Part shown: positions 26,182 to 33,869 of the stretch, one piece after another
Layout of the letters: each line of letters begins with the position of its first letter
Numbering within the stretch: position 1 is the stretch's first letter
NCBI GenBank assembly: GCA_963839175.1
Contig: CAWIUB010000041.1
Span: 42,880-106,879, forward strand
From: CAWIUB01 sp963839175
GTDB taxonomy: Bacteria > Actinomycetota > Actinomycetes > Mycobacteriales > Jatrophihabitantaceae
DNA length: 64,000 bases
Direction: 5' to 3'
Notes under the pieces: generated by a model
What the model was told of the DNA's origin: nothing
Database searches by the model: none
Seen by the model: the letters and a program-made list of their open reading frames with translations, nothing else
Translations under genes and position numbers: made by a program

Positions 26182-26982
26182 TCAGCCCGCTCGGCCGACG
26201 AGGGCGAGCACCGCGACCAAGTTCAAGGCGGCGTGCACGGCAATGCCCGCGGCAAGCCGATCGGTGAGCCGGTTGAGCACGCAGTTCACCAGGCCCATCC
26301 AACCGACGGACAGCGCGAGCACCACGGCGCCGGCCACCGTGCTGACCTCGTAAGTGTGGAACAGGGCGAAGATCGCGGTCGAGATGAGCGCCGCGGGCCA
26401 GAAGCTCGACCCGCGCATGAGGCCGCGCAACAGCAGGCCGCGGAAGACCAGCTCCTCGATCAGCGGCGCACACACCACGGTCACCGCGGCCAGCAGGGCA
26501 ACGGTGGCGACATTGACCGTCTGCAGGTGGATGTTCTGGGCCTCGCTGGTCGCCCGCCCTCGGGTGGCGATGTCGGCGGCGACGCCGATGGCGATACGAC
26601 CCGCCAGGGCGAACCCGAAGCCGGCCGCCGCCCAAGCGATATCGACGCGCGCGGGTCGGCGCCACCCGAACGCGCGCCCCCACCCGCCGTGCCGCGCCGC
26701 CACCGCATGGCCCGCAACCCAGACACAGCCGACGAGCAGCGCCTGCACGACGAGGTTGCCGATCACCGCCAGCAGCAGCTTGTCGCTGTCCATGTCTGGG
26801 CCGATCGCCGCGGTGACGAGCCACGCCGCCACGATCACGACGACGAAGCCGGCCACCGGTAGCACCACCGGCAGTGGTCCCCATGGGGTCGGATCCTCGA
26901 CGCGCATGGCACGCACCGCGTCGTCCAGCGGCAGAGGCAGAGCCGGGGGCGGCCCGGGCGACGGCGCCGGCGAATAGGCCAC
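26182..26982 (-). CDS. CPBP family intramembrane metalloprotease
   Basis: A 266-residue polytopic membrane protein. The CPBP/CAAX-protease motifs are present: EELVFRG, then FALFHTYE and HAALN near the end, which supply the Glu, Glu/Arg and His residues of the active site in the membrane. Substrate unknown; some relatives process bacteriocins or CAAX-like peptides. The GTG start gives a proline-rich cytoplasmic N-terminus. Confidence 0.85.
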   Translation of the reverse strand: MAYSPAPSPGPPPALPLPLDDAVRAMRVEDPTPWGPLPVVLPVAGFVVVIVAAWLVTAAIGPDMDSDKLLLAVIGNLVVQALLVGCVWVAGHAVAARHGGWGRAFGWRRPARVDIAWAAAGFGFALAGRIAIGVAADIATRGRATSEAQNIHLQTVNVATVALLAAVTVVCAPLIEELVFRGLLLRGLMRGSSFWPAALISTAIFALFHTYEVSTVAGAVVLALSVGWMGLVNCVLNRLTDRLAAGIAVHAALNLVAVLALVGRAG

Positions 26983-27012
26983 GCCGGGACTGTGCCACAG
27001 CTGGCCCGAAGG

Positions 27013-28068
27013 TCAGCCTGTCTCGGGCCGCGGCACGGTCGTGCTGCCCCGGACGACCAGCCGAGGACTCAGGATCTCTTCCCGGGCCGTGGTGCGCAGC
27101 CCGTCCAGCCGTTCCACGGCGGCCCGCACGGCCAGCCTGGCCTGTTGCTGCGGCTCTTGGCTTACCGTCGTGAGATCGAGGTGCCCCAGTTGGGATATCG
27201 GGCTGTTGTCGAAACCTACGACCGAGACGGCTTCAGGAACGGCGATTCCGGCGCGGCGGAGGCGGTCCATTACCCCCACCGCGCAGTGGTCGTTGAACGC
27301 CGCGACAGCGGTTGGCAGCCGATCGCTCGTGAGCATCGCTTCTGCGGCGAGGGCACCGTCTCGCTCGGTCGCTCCACCGCGAACCGTACGAATGTGCGGC
27401 TGCAAACCGTGTGCCCGCATTGCCTTCTCGTAGCCGCGACGGCGGTCCGCGGAAATCCGGCCCCGCCCGGCGTCGACATGTGCGATCCGCTCGTGACCGA
27501 GCTCGACGAGATGATCGACGACCTGCTGCATCCCGTCGGTCTCCGCGATGCGGATCACGTCTAACGGCCCAGGTGACATGCGGCGCCCAACCACGACCAC
27601 CGGCACCAGGGCGGTCAACGCGACCAGCTCGGACGCGGGTGACTGCGGGCCCACCAGCACTAGGGCCTCGCAGCGGAACTCCAGCAACGTCTCAATCGCC
27701 CGCCGCTCGTCATGCGTGCGCGTCACCATGCTCACCACGATCTCGTAACCGATCTCGTCGGCCGCTGCTTGCACGTCCTCGACGAATTCGGCATGGAAGC
27801 TGTTCCGCACGAGCACCGTGACGCCAAGGTGTTTGCTACGGCGCCGGGCCAGCAGGCTCGCCGTCCGATTCCGTCGGTAACCGATATCGTCGGCAGCCGC
27901 AAGAACGCGCGCCCTGGTCTGCGGGTTCGGTCCCGGAACGTCCCTGAAGATCATCGATACCAGGGCCTTCGACACCCCGGCGGAATCCGCGACGTCGCGC
28001 ATCGTCGGACGCCGGGTCTCCCCCGTCACGGTGATCCGCGGCCGTCCGGCGATCCCCTCGGATGGCAT
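27013..28068 (-). CDS. LacI family transcriptional regulator
   Basis: A 351-residue regulator: N-terminal HTH (MRDVADSAGVSKALVSMIFR) with hinge, then a periplasmic-binding-protein-like sensor domain. ATG 28068 is preferred to upstream TTG 28083 because GGAGG precedes it by four bases. A perfect 14-bp palindrome at 28142-28155, in the divergent promoter region, is the likely operator. Neighbours (iolB, aldolase, oxidoreductase stubs) suggest it controlled inositol or related sugar catabolism. Confidence 0.88.
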   Translation of the reverse strand: MPSEGIAGRPRITVTGETRRPTMRDVADSAGVSKALVSMIFRDVPGPNPQTRARVLAAADDIGYRRNRTASLLARRRSKHLGVTVLVRNSFHAEFVEDVQAAADEIGYEIVVSMVTRTHDERRAIETLLEFRCEALVLVGPQSPASELVALTALVPVVVVGRRMSPGPLDVIRIAETDGMQQVVDHLVELGHERIAHVDAGRGRISADRRRGYEKAMRAHGLQPHIRTVRGGATERDGALAAEAMLTSDRLPTAVAAFNDHCAVGVMDRLRRAGIAVPEAVSVVGFDNSPISQLGHLDLTTVSQEPQQQARLAVRAAVERLDGLRTTAREEILSPRLVVRGSTTVPRPETG

Positions 28069-28141
28069 TCGTCCTCCGAACAATCACATCACATTGTCCT
28101 CTTGACACGTCGATTCGCAGGCTACACGATCGACGGAACAG

Positions 28142-28155
28142 TTAGACCGGTCTAA
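28142..28155. promoter_or_regulatory. Palindromic LacI-type operator
   Basis: TTAGACCGGTCTAA, perfectly palindromic with the central CG pair typical of LacI-family sites. It lies between the divergent lacI-type gene and the first gene stub, 20 bp before the stub's TTG start. Confidence 0.78.
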
Positions 28156-28174
28156 ATGAAAGGCGGGAGTCACT

Positions 28175-28300
28175 TTGTCCGCATCTATCGGAGTCGCGGT
28201 TATCGGTGTGGTGAACATCGAGCACGAGGACCAAGAGCTGGACCAGATGGAGGGTCTGCGCGCTGCCGCCAAGACGCTGCTCGAGGCCGCTCGCAGGTAG
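28175..28300 (+). pseudogene. Chimeric stub: oxidoreductase start fused to sugar isomerase end
   Basis: A 41-codon frame, TTG start with GGGAG upstream. The first 12 residues (SASIGVAVIGV) match the Rossmann start of Gfo/Idh/MocA dehydrogenases. The rest (NIEHEDQELDQMEGLRAAAK...) matches the C-terminal end of xylose-isomerase-like TIM-barrel proteins such as IolE/IolI. A deletion joining two catabolic genes is the simplest explanation. Confidence 0.65.
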
Positions 28301-28311
28301 GGACGAGACGC

Positions 28312-28422
28312 ATGGCGAAGGTCCGGTGGGCACTGCCGTCCACCGCAAGCATCGGGCGTCATTCCTTCGGTAACGCGCTGGTGCGGATGAGTTGGGTACG
28401 GATGACGAACGGCGTTAGCTGA
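28312..28422 (+). pseudogene. Stub of a second Gfo/Idh/MocA-type oxidoreductase
   Basis: A 36-residue frame starting MAKVRWALPSTASIGR, which resembles the VRWGVLGTASIA start of Gfo/Idh/MocA proteins, then an unrelated tail (SFGNALVRMSWVRMTNGVS). Its TGA overlaps the next ATG as TGATG, preserving the coupling expected of intact operon genes. Too short to be an enzyme. Confidence 0.5.
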
Positions 28423-28505
28423 TGACCGAGCGACTGCGCATCGGGATCGTCGGCTGCGGAAACGTCTCGCTCACCTTCCACCTACCTGCCGACCTGGCGC
28501 GTTGC
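28422..28505 (+). pseudogene. N-terminal stub of a third Gfo/Idh/MocA oxidoreductase
   Basis: Begins MTERLRIGIVGCGNVSLTFH, a clear NAD-binding Rossmann start, and keeps family-like sequence for about 28 codons. After that the frame runs antisense into the 3' end of iolB. The rest of the gene has been lost. Confidence 0.65.
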
Positions 28506-28545
28506 GCGATCATCCAGCGGACGAGCGCCTGTGCGGTGGTGAGCT

Positions 28546-29415
28546 TCACGGCACGGCCCGCGGGTCGGGAGCCTGGCCGGTCCACGAGTCGCGGATCCAG
28601 GCGTGTGTGGGGTCGTCGCAGAAGTTCATCGAGCGTTCCTCTCCCGGGCCGGCCAGCACGTTCAGGTAGTACATCGGGTAGCCGGGCGCGGCGACGCACG
28701 GGCCGTGGTAGCCGTGCGGGATCAGCACGATGTCGCCGTCGCGGACCTCGAGCGTCTCGTCCAGGGCGGCGAGGCCGGCGGCGTGATGGGTGGTGTCGGT
28801 GTACGTGCGGTGCAGACCGAAGCCGTCGCGACTCGGGGTGCGCTGGTCGGGCCCGGCGATGCGGTAGTAGTAGATCTCCTCGTCGACTGCGACCGATCCC
28901 TCACTCGGGTCATGCTTGTGCGGCGGGTAGCTCGACCAGTTGCCGGGCGGGGTGATCACCTCGCAGGCGATGAGCTTCTCCGCATGCTCCCACCCGCCGG
29001 GGATGCCGAAGTTGCGTACCTGCCGGGTGGACGGCCCGGCACCGCGCACCTCGATCGGCACGTCCGCCGCCGAACCGTACGCAGGGGTACGGCGGTGCTC
29101 GCAGCGGGCGGCCGGCAGCGCCACCTCGGCCCCATCGCGGCTGGTCAACGTCAGCGTGCTGTCCCGGCCGGCGTAGAGGAAGTCGCTCGCCCCGGCGAAT
29201 ACCGAGGGGCGGCCGTGCAGCAGGAACGCCTCGCCGTCGACATCGACGGACAGCCCGCCAGACAGCGGCAGCGCGAACACCTCGGACTCGTCGGTGCGCA
29301 CCGTGCGGGACTCTCCGGCCGCGAGCCGAAGCACGGACAGCCCGCACCAGGTCCAGCCCGCCTCGTCGGGTGTCAGCGAGATCTCCCTGCCGGCATAGGG
29401 ACGATGGAGCTTCAT
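28546..29415 (-). CDS. iolB: 5-deoxy-glucuronate isomerase
   Basis: A 289-residue bicupin that converts 5-deoxy-D-glucuronate to 2-deoxy-5-keto-D-gluconate in myo-inositol breakdown. Diagnostic segments are WSSYPPHKHD (metal-binding His), EEIYYYRI and GDIVLIPHGYHGPCVAAPGY. ATG 29415 overlaps the aldolase stop (ATGA). It appears intact, although most partners of the pathway nearby are damaged, so it may no longer have a role unless other iol genes lie elsewhere. Confidence 0.92.
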   Translation of the reverse strand: MKLHRPYAGREISLTPDEAGWTWCGLSVLRLAAGESRTVRTDESEVFALPLSGGLSVDVDGEAFLLHGRPSVFAGASDFLYAGRDSTLTLTSRDGAEVALPAARCEHRRTPAYGSAADVPIEVRGAGPSTRQVRNFGIPGGWEHAEKLIACEVITPPGNWSSYPPHKHDPSEGSVAVDEEIYYYRIAGPDQRTPSRDGFGLHRTYTDTTHHAAGLAALDETLEVRDGDIVLIPHGYHGPCVAAPGYPMYYLNVLAGPGEERSMNFCDDPTHAWIRDSWTGQAPDPRAVP

Positions 29416-30321
29416 ACGGCTCCCACGGTCGCACCGTGCAGGACGTCGGCGGCCGCGTCGACCACGCCGGCCACGTCCCCGTCGGGCGGGTAGAGGACCG
29501 TGCGGCCGACGACCAGGCCGCAGACATTGGGCAGCCGCAGCGTCCTGCCCCACGACGCCACCTGCGCGGCGTGGTCGGCCTGCGGCACGCCGCCGAGAAC
29601 GACACACGGCAGCGTGGTGGCCGCGTACACCGTCTCCGGCTCGTCACAGGCAGGCATCTTCAGCCAGGTGTACGCGCTGGTCATGCCCAGCGCGGAGGCC
29701 ACCGTCACGGCCCGGGTCAGCGACGCAGCGTCGGTCTGCAGTACCAGCCGCCCGTCGGGATCGCGCTTGTACGGCAGCGATTCGACCATCGCCATCAGCC
29801 CCCCGGGCGGCGAGGGCGGTCACGGCGGCCGCGCAGTTCTCGATGGTGTTGGCGACCGCGGGGTCATCGTCGTCGATGCGCAGCAGCATCTTTCCGCCCT
29901 CGAGCCGGCTGGCCGCGATCGACTCGGCGTCGTATCCGGTGAACCGGTCGTCCATCGTCCAGGCCGCGCCGTCGAGCCCGCCGCGGTTCATCGAGCCGAT
30001 GATGACCTTGCCGTCGAGGGCGCCGCCGAGCAGTAGCAGCTCCTCGACCACGTCAGGGGATCCGAGCATGCCGTCCACGCCGGGACGTCCCAGCGCAGTG
30101 ACCAGCCGTTCGAGCAGGCCGCGCCGGTCGGCCATCGCCATCGGGTCGCTGCCCGAGCGCAGCGCCCCGCGCGCGGGATGGTCCGCGGCGACCAGGAACA
30201 GTGTGCCGCGGTCGGAGATCAGTCGCTCCGGGCGTTTCGACGGCATCATGACAGTCTGCGTGTTTGCCTGGGAGGAGCGGGCCCGCGAGTCCAGCGTCTT
30301 CATGCGCGAGACCATCGACAA
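29412..30321 (-). pseudogene. Class I aldolase-like (Cgl0158/DUF2090-type) gene with a frameshift
   Basis: Two frames cover one protein: the N-terminal part (FLVAADHPARGALRSGSDPM ... FTGYDAESIAASRLEGGKML) and the C-terminal part (MAMVESLPYKRDPDGRLVLQ ... DVLHGATVGAV). They join at a run of six C bases (29799-29804, plus strand), where one extra base breaks the frame. Such TIM-barrel proteins accompany iolB in actinobacterial inositol loci. The N-terminus before ISDRG looks non-native, and the start (TTG 30321, ATG 30315 or ATG 30303) is uncertain. Confidence 0.8.
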
Positions 30322-30371
30322 CTACATCAAGTCCTGGGATTGATGCCCGTCGCCAAAACGCGATCTGCTGC

Positions 30372-30494
30372 TCAGTAACCCGATCCACCACCACCGCCGG
30401 AGAGCACGATCGCGAGTATCACGATCGCTGCAACGATGACGATTGCCAAGATCAGCCAGAGCTTCGTCTGCGAGCTTCGCACTGAACGAGTCAT
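30372..30494 (-). CDS. Small single-pass membrane peptide
   Basis: A 40-residue frame starting MTRSVRSSQTKLWLILAIVI, a short basic N-terminus, one membrane helix and a Gly-rich tail. GGAGGAG lies nine bases before the ATG, giving a strong ribosome site. It matches the style of small DUF-type membrane peptides in actinobacteria. Function unknown. Confidence 0.6.
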   Translation of the reverse strand: MTRSVRSSQTKLWLILAIVIVAAIVILAIVLSGGGGGSGY

Positions 30495-31138
30495 CTCGAT
30501 CAACTCCTCCGATACCGTTCGGCCGGGCATCGGGTGCGCGACTCTCCCGATGCAGCGGGGTGGCTGCTGCCGCACGCCCTCATCAGCGAATACGTACCCG
30601 GGCGCACGTGCGTTCAACTGCCGAGGACGGGCCGCTGCGGATTAGCTCCCCGCGCCCGGCGCCCCGGCATCTAGGTGATCTTGAGGCTCACGTTGAGTGG
30701 GGGGCTCGATGAGGACATCAAGATCGAGGGAGAGAGGCAGTGGTCGAGCACGCGCAAACCTCGAATCACTGAGCCGGCGCCCTTGCGTCAGACCGCCGTA
30801 GGGAAGTGCATGTGCGCGCTGTGGTGTTCGGGGTACTTCGACGTCCGGCCAGCGGCTGGTGATCGCCTTGCCACGGGTGTAGAAGCGCACCCTTCGACGC
30901 CGTGCACATGGGTGTCGCCGAACAGCGAGTCCTTCCAGCCGCCGAAGGAGTAGAACGCTATCGGCACCGGAGCCTGTCTGGCAGCTGAGGCAGCGTCATC
31001 GGACGCCCCGCTCCGGCGTCGGAGAAAACAACCGGTGAACACGCGGACGGACTCGAACCCAACACGCCCACATCCCGTACTGGGAAGCGGTAGCGCCCAC
31101 GGCGGAGCGGGCGGCTCCACGACCCATGGAGGTGGGTA
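30495..31138. other. Gene-poor stretch holding a dehydrogenase remnant
   Basis: About 640 bp with no intact gene. The only recognisable content is the decayed semialdehyde dehydrogenase end at 30788-30967 (listed separately). The rest (30495-30787 and 30968-31138) shows no supported frame, repeat or RNA gene; the last part includes the ribosome site of the next gene. Confidence 0.5.
30788..30967 (-). pseudogene. C-terminal remnant of methylmalonate-semialdehyde dehydrogenase (IolA/MmsA)
   Basis: Minus-strand codons read VPIAFYSFGGWKDSLFGDTH, then HVHGVEG; one base is missing, after which VRFYTRGKAITSRWPD continues in the next frame, and the original frame resumes toward HFPTAV-stop. This is the conserved C-terminus of CoA-acylating (methyl)malonate-semialdehyde dehydrogenases. 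Everything upstream of the VPI is gone. It marks the end of a lost inositol or valine catabolic gene. Confidence 0.75.
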
Positions 31139-32035
31139 ATGCGCAGACGAACCGGTTGGCTCGGGCTCGTCACGTCGGCGGCGTTGGCCGTCGGTGTGGC
31201 GGCCGCGGTGCCAGCCAACGCAACGGCGCCGGGGGACAACCGCTTCCGGCAGGACAACCTGGTGTCCGACCAGCTCGGACATGCCGCAGTGACCGATCCG
31301 AACCTGGTCAACGCCTGGGGCATGTCGCACGGCGCGAACACGCCCGTGTGGGTGTCGGACAACGGGGCGGACGTGTCGACGCTGTACAGCGGGGCAGTCA
31401 GCGGGAGCCCGGTGAGCATCGTCCCGCTGGTGGTGAGCATTCCGGGCGGGGCCCCAACAGGTCAGGTCTTCAACGACACCGCCGGATTCACCGTGCCAGG
31501 CACGGACAAGCCGGCGCTGTTCATCTTCGCCGGCGAGGACGGCGACCTGTCGGCGTGGAACCAGTCCGTTTCGCCGCTGACCCAGGCCGTGCACGTTGCT
31601 CACGTCGACGGGGCCGTCTACAAAGGCCTCGCGCTTGCGCACACGCTATTCGGCAACTTCCTGCTTGCCGCGAACTTCCACGACAACCGGATCGACATCT
31701 TTGACAGCCACTTCCGGCGGATCCCGATCCCGTTCCTGTTCCGTGACCGATTCCTGCCCCAGGGGTTCGCGCCGTTCAACGTGGCCGAGGTCGGGCACCA
31801 GGTCTTCGTGACCTACGCCAAGCAGGATGCCGACCGGCATGACGATGTCGCCGGCCCTGGCAACGGATTCGTGGACGTCTACACCAACTTCGGCGTGTTC
31901 CTGCACCGGTTCGCCAGCCGCGGCGTGCTCAACTCGCCGTGGGGCCTGACGATCGCGCCGGCGCACTTCGGCGCGTTCTCCGGAGACCTGCTGGTCGGCA
32001 ACTTCGGTGACGGCCGCACGCTGCGCGCCGACTGA
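31139..32035 (+). CDS. Secreted TIGR03118-type beta-propeller-like protein, short
   Basis: A 298-residue secreted protein: signal peptide (basic MRRRTGW, hydrophobic core, cleavage near ANA-TA), then LVSDQLGHAAVTDPNLVNAW and DNGADVSTLYSG blocks typical of TIGR03118 proteins. It ends at GDLLVGNFGDGRTLRAD, before the last repeat that family members usually carry, so it may be C-terminally shortened. GGAGG precedes the ATG by seven bases. A strong hairpin follows the stop. Confidence 0.75.
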   Translation: MRRRTGWLGLVTSAALAVGVAAAVPANATAPGDNRFRQDNLVSDQLGHAAVTDPNLVNAWGMSHGANTPVWVSDNGADVSTLYSGAVSGSPVSIVPLVVSIPGGAPTGQVFNDTAGFTVPGTDKPALFIFAGEDGDLSAWNQSVSPLTQAVHVAHVDGAVYKGLALAHTLFGNFLLAANFHDNRIDIFDSHFRRIPIPFLFRDRFLPQGFAPFNVAEVGHQVFVTYAKQDADRHDDVAGPGNGFVDVYTNFGVFLHRFASRGVLNSPWGLTIAPAHFGAFSGDLLVGNFGDGRTLRAD

Positions 32036-32048
32036 CGCCCGGCTGAAT

Positions 32049-32097
32049 CGGTTTTGGTCAGATCTGATCGCCTAGCGGCCGGATCTGACCAAAACCG
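32049..32097. terminator. Long perfect hairpin after the TIGR03118 gene
   Basis: A 16-bp perfect inverted repeat (CGGTTTTGGTCAGATC at 32049-32064, complement at 32082-32097) with a 17-base loop, starting 13 bp after the stop. The arms carry T-runs but no separate U-tract follows, so it may be a terminator or an mRNA-protecting hairpin. Confidence 0.7.
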
Positions 32098-32170
32098 GCT
32101 CGGGCACGGAAGTGGCGTCAATCGAGGTGGATGATTACAGTGTTACGGAACGACAGCGTAAGCCTGGACG

Positions 32171-32557
32171 GTGAACGAGATGAACGACATCGCGAGAACC
32201 AGCGAATCGGTCCGCATCGGGACCGCCGAGCGCGAGCGGGCCGCCGAGGCGCTGGGCGAGCATCTCGCGGCGGGCCGGCTGGACCCGGACGAATACGCCG
32301 ACCGGGTGGGCCGCGCCTACGCCGCGCGCACGGCCAGCGACTTGCAGCCGCTGTTCCGAGACCTGCCGGCTACCCGTCCCGAGCCCAGCCAGAGGCCGCG
32401 GCGGCGCATCGAACCCCGCATGATCGTCTTTGTCCTCGTTGCAGCGGCCTGCGTCGCCTGGGTCGCCGTGCTGCGAGTGCCGCCGTTCTTCGTCTTCCCG
32501 TTGCTGTGGATCTTTGTCGCGCTTCGCGGCGGACGCCGTTTCGCCCGGCGTTGGTGA
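32171..32557 (+). CDS. DUF1707 domain membrane protein
   Basis: A 128-residue protein. The DUF1707 domain (RIGTAERERAAEALGEHLAA, DPDEYADRVGRAYAART) is followed by a short linker and two closely spaced hydrophobic segments (MIVFVLVAAACVAWVAVL and FFVFPLLWIFVAL). DUF1707 is common in actinobacterial membrane and septum-associated proteins; its role is not well defined. The start may be GTG 32171 or ATG 32180. Confidence 0.85.
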   Translation: MNEMNDIARTSESVRIGTAERERAAEALGEHLAAGRLDPDEYADRVGRAYAARTASDLQPLFRDLPATRPEPSQRPRRRIEPRMIVFVLVAAACVAWVAVLRVPPFFVFPLLWIFVALRGGRRFARRW

Positions 32558-32564
32558 GCGCCGC

Positions 32565-33821
32565 TCAACGGATCTGGCCGGTCCCTTCGACGATCCACTT
32601 GGTGGAGGTCAGCTCGGCCAGCCCCATCGGCCCACGGGCGTGCATCTTCTGGGTGGAGATGCCGATCTCGGCGCCGAATCCGAACTCGGCGCCGTCGGTG
32701 AATCGGGTGGACGCGTTCACCATCACCGCCGCGCTGTCGACCCGAGCGACGAACCGGCGCGCCGCATCGAGGTCGCGGGTGACGATCGCCTCGGTGTGGC
32801 CCGACGACCAGCGCCGGATGTGCGCGATCGCTTCGTCGAGGTCGGCGACGACCCGCGCGGCCAGGTCGAGGGACAGGTATTCCCTCCCCCAATCGTCGTC
32901 CGTGGCCGCTGCGACGGCTGGATCGACTGCGCGAAACGCCTCGTCGCCGTGGACGACGACGCCCAGCACCTGCAGCGCGGAGGTGATCCGCGGCAGGAAC
33001 TCGGTGGCGACGTCCTGGTGTACGAGCAGCGTCTCGGCGGCGTTGCAGACGCTCGGCCGGGACACCTTGGCGTTGACCACGATGCGCTCGGCCATGTCGA
33101 GATCCGCGCTGGCATCGACGTACACGTGGACATTGCCGACGCCCGTCTCAATCACCGGCACCGAGGCGTTCTCGACCACGTAGCTGATCAGGCCAGCACC
33201 GCCACGCGGGATGATCAGGTCGACCAATCCCCGTGCCCGCAGCAGATATCCGACGCTGGCGCGGTCTGTGCCGGGTACCAGCTGCACCGCGTCACGGGGC
33301 AGGCCCGCCTTCTCGGCAGCCGCCGCCAGCACGTCGACCAATGCGGTGTTCGACTCGAACGCCGACGCCGATCCGCGTAACAATGCGGCGTTGCCACTCT
33401 TCAAGGCGAGGCCCGCGGCGTCGACCGTCACGTTCGGCCGAGCCTCGTAGATCATCGCGATAACCCCGAACGGCACTCGGACCTGGCGGATCGTTAGCCC
33501 ATTGGGCTGGGTGTATCCGCGCACGACCTCGCCAACCGGATCTGCGAGCTGTGCCACATCGCGCAGCCCGTCGGCCATCGCTGCGATGCGCTCGGGCGTG
33601 AGCGCCAGTCGGTCGATTAGGGCCGCGGAGGTCCCGGACGCCCGTCCCGCCGCGACGTCGCGCTCGTTGGCCGTGAGCACCTCGTCGGTGGCTGCGTCCA
33701 GCGCGTCTGCCATCGCGCTCAGCGCGGCGTCCTTCTGGGCGCGGGTCAGCGCGGTCAGTTCGGTGGCGGCGTCGCGGGCCCGCACTGCGACGGCGCGCGC
33801 TTGCTCCTCGGGATCTGGCAC
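32565..33821 (-). CDS. proA: Glutamate-5-semialdehyde dehydrogenase
   Basis: A 418-residue enzyme of proline synthesis that reduces glutamyl phosphate with NADPH. Signatures include PFGVIAMIYEARPNVTVDAA, SGNAALLRG and SVCNAAETLLVH with the catalytic Cys. It converges with the DUF1707 gene (7-bp gap) and is separated from proB by a membrane glycosyltransferase-like gene on the other strand. Confidence 0.96.
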   Translation of the reverse strand: MPDPEEQARAVAVRARDAATELTALTRAQKDAALSAMADALDAATDEVLTANERDVAAGRASGTSAALIDRLALTPERIAAMADGLRDVAQLADPVGEVVRGYTQPNGLTIRQVRVPFGVIAMIYEARPNVTVDAAGLALKSGNAALLRGSASAFESNTALVDVLAAAAEKAGLPRDAVQLVPGTDRASVGYLLRARGLVDLIIPRGGAGLISYVVENASVPVIETGVGNVHVYVDASADLDMAERIVVNAKVSRPSVCNAAETLLVHQDVATEFLPRITSALQVLGVVVHGDEAFRAVDPAVAAATDDDWGREYLSLDLAARVVADLDEAIAHIRRWSSGHTEAIVTRDLDAARRFVARVDSAAVMVNASTRFTDGAEFGFGAEIGISTQKMHARGPMGLAELTSTKWIVEGTGQIR

Positions 33822-33869
33822 AGCTCGAGCCTACGGCTCGCGGGATCGAGCCGCCCTAGGCTGGTCGAC

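Noticed and set aside
30250..30343. Plus-strand tail reading VFMRETIDNYIKSWD before a stop
   Set aside because: It looks protein-like but has no start or recognised family and overlaps the aldolase 5' end; not enough to call a gene remnant.
31035..31095. tRNA-like GGGTTCGAGTCC segment on the minus strand
   Set aside because: The flanking bases do not form a T-stem or acceptor stem, and no D-arm or anticodon arm is present.
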